Source: an uncultured Eubacteriales bacterium (lineage in GTDB: Bacteria; Bacillota; Clostridia; Christensenellales; Christensenellaceae). Taken from it: DNA of 7,479 bases. The stretch covers positions 1 to 7,479 of the forward strand of contig CAJJPW010000102.1 of the NCBI GenBank assembly GCA_905193725.1, in the 5' to 3' direction. Below, piece after piece: positions 6,432 through 7,479 of the stretch; the first letter of the stretch is position 1; each line of letters opens with the position of its first letter. The position numbers and the translations under genes are program-made. Below the pieces are notes generated by a model. The model was given only the letters and a program-made list of their open reading frames with translations. It searched no databases and had not been told where the DNA came from.

Positions 6432-7479
6432 GCATTTCCAGCCTCCCGTTCGAATCTGTCTATCATATCCTTTTGTACCTCTTTGAGCAAATCGGTAAAA
6501 TAAATGCTGAATCCACCCTTGCGAACAATTACGTTTGGGTATTCCTTTGGGCTTTCATATGCCTTTTTTAGTACTTCTACATTCACGCTGTTTACCTGCA
6601 CCTGCATGCCGCCCATTCGGAAATACGATTTGAGCAGTCCGCGGAACTTCGCCCTGTTTTCAGGCGATTGTAAGATGTTCTGCGCGACGTAAATATCAAT
6701 TGGGAAGCCGCCGCTGAACCTGTACTGTGGCATTTTTGCCGCTGACGTCATAAGATCCGTCGGTGTGTTTTTTAGTGCAAGCAATACGGCCCCGCCGTTT
6801 TTCCCAAACGGCTCTCCAGCGCGACGCGAATCCATGGATGCATATACACAGGCACCAAACTGCACATTGGCGTCTATTGTATGCGTAGTGGGAATATATC
6901 GAATATTCCCCACATAACAATGCTCTGCCGCATCAGCAAGTGCATTCAGAATAAAGGCGGTATATTTGTCAGCCTTATCGCTCCCGTCGGCGTATTTAGA
7001 GCAATTGCGCAAATCTACAAATACCTTTTGAGCATTTTCATTGCCTTCATAATTATCCCGCGCCGCATCCATAATTTGATCCAATGTATATTTTTTCTGT
7101 TTGAAAACCAGCTCATCAATAGCGCTAAGCGCATCTGCTGCATGGGCAAAAGCCATAGAAAGCACCGTTACATTGTGGTATTTTACGCCGCGTCCGTTTT
7201 TCACTTCTTCAAAATCGTATTGATCTGGGAAGAATGCCTTTGCCCTTCTCCCTAATGCCTGGACAGCGGCATGAGCCCTATCCCGCCCGTTTACAATGCA
7301 ATCATCTAAAATCATCGAATAAAATGGATTCGGCCGATTGAGTGCAATCCATGATGCCCGTTTTAAGTTTTGGTCAGCAGTATACTGCATCACCGCATCC
7401 AAATATTCTGCATACATCTCTTTGATGTCTTCCATACATCCTGGGGGGCGCACTTGTACTTTTTCTGTGTATTTTTTCA
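6428..7479 (-). CDS. Glycyl-radical enzyme, C-terminal part, cut by right edge; divergent, substrate unknown
   Basis: About 349 codons are visible; the frame stays open to the right edge, so the GTG at 7451-7453 is internal. Family members are about 750-900 aa, so roughly half, including the catalytic Cys, is missing. Seen (visible-fragment numbering): PNPFYSMILDDCIVNGRD (about 49-66), a stretch with no counterpart I know (about 67-94), HAADALSAIDELVF, an ASMDSRRAGEPF block equivalent to the usual ATPDGRRAGEPL, RFSGGFPIDIYV in the pre-C-terminal part, MGGMQVQVNSVN, then the radical site VIVRKGGFS with the presumed radical Gly at about 322 (codon 6512-6514). Departures from the usual motif are Lys for Val and Phe for Tyr. 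The activase follows directly with an ATGA overlap. Dehydratase, lyase or decarboxylase activity cannot be chosen without the active-site half. GRE identity is very sure. Confidence 0.93.
   Translation of the reverse strand, partial: KKYTEKVQVRPPGCMEDIKEMYAEYLDAVMQYTADQNLKRASWIALNRPNPFYSMILDDCIVNGRDRAHAAVQALGRRAKAFFPDQYDFEEVKNGRGVKYHNVTVLSMAFAHAADALSAIDELVFKQKKYTLDQIMDAARDNYEGNENAQKVFVDLRNCSKYADGSDKADKYTAFILNALADAAEHCYVGNIRYIPTTHTIDANVQFGACVYASMDSRRAGEPFGKNGGAVLLALKNTPTDLMTSAAKMPQYRFSGGFPIDIYVAQNILQSPENRAKFRGLLKSYFRMGGMQVQVNSVNVEVLKKAYESPKEYPNVIVRKGGFSIYFTDLLKEVQKDMIDRFEREAGNA
7196..7279 (-). other. Insertion of about 28 residues in the GRE
   Basis: Between DDCIVNGRD and GVKYHN the protein has about 30 residues, including QALGRRAKAFFPDQ and DFEEVKN. 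In the GREs I remember (CutC, glycerol dehydratase, HypD) only about 4 residues separate the matching DDCIxxGKD from GGxxYN. It is in frame and part of the gene. Extent is approximate, judged from remembered family sequences. Confidence 0.5.

Noticed and set aside
7436..7438. Cys in PPGCMED as the catalytic GRE cysteine (looks like GCxE)
   Set aside because: The spacing from ED to the DDC motif equals that of the helix well after the catalytic Cys in choline lyase as I remember it. With the insertion, the real Cys should be upstream of the right edge.
7451..7453. GTG as the start of a 341-aa protein
   Set aside because: The frame remains open upstream to the window edge, and the protein aligns with the interior of the GRE family, so this is an internal Val codon.

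Overview
The window looks like chromosomal DNA from a strictly anaerobic Firmicute, probably a Clostridia or Lachnospiraceae-type gut organism. The evidence is oxygen-sensitive glycyl-radical enzyme (GRE) machinery, a Gram-positive style lipoprotein sugar-binding protein, strong AGGAGG ribosome binding sites, and AT-rich intergenic DNA between coding regions of moderate GC. This placement is inference. Every gene I can support lies on the minus strand, so the transcription order is from high to low coordinates.

Layout in transcription order: (1) 7479-6428, the C-terminal part of a GRE whose N-terminal half lies beyond the right edge. (2) 6431-5538, its activating enzyme, a radical SAM protein with two extra ferredoxin-type [4Fe-4S] sites, overlapping the GRE stop codon by 4 bases (ATGA). 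(3) 5537-4666, about 870 bases without a convincing gene. It contains an intrinsic terminator, a candidate promoter for the next operon and several inverted repeats. (4) 4665-803, a xylFGH-type D-xylose ABC transporter operon: lipoprotein xylose-binding protein, then a tandem ATPase, then a permease. A hairpin lies between xylF and xylG, and xylG and xylH overlap by ATGA. (5) 802-350, about 450 bases with nothing recognisable. (6) 349-1, the N-terminal 116 codons of a second, different GRE activating enzyme that runs off the left edge.

How the genes fit together: the activating enzyme uses SAM and a [4Fe-4S] cluster to place a radical on a glycine near the C-terminus of the GRE, which then performs an anaerobic radical reaction. 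XylFGH imports a sugar, by homology D-xylose. GRE units flank the transporter on both sides, so the locus may be a carbohydrate-linked anaerobic catabolic region, but no sequence here proves the link.

The most interesting element is the GRE. Its radical-site motif reads RKGGF where the family usually has R-V-[SAG]-G-Y, and it carries an apparent insertion of about 28 residues before the region that normally reads GGxxYN. Its substrate cannot be assigned from the part visible here.
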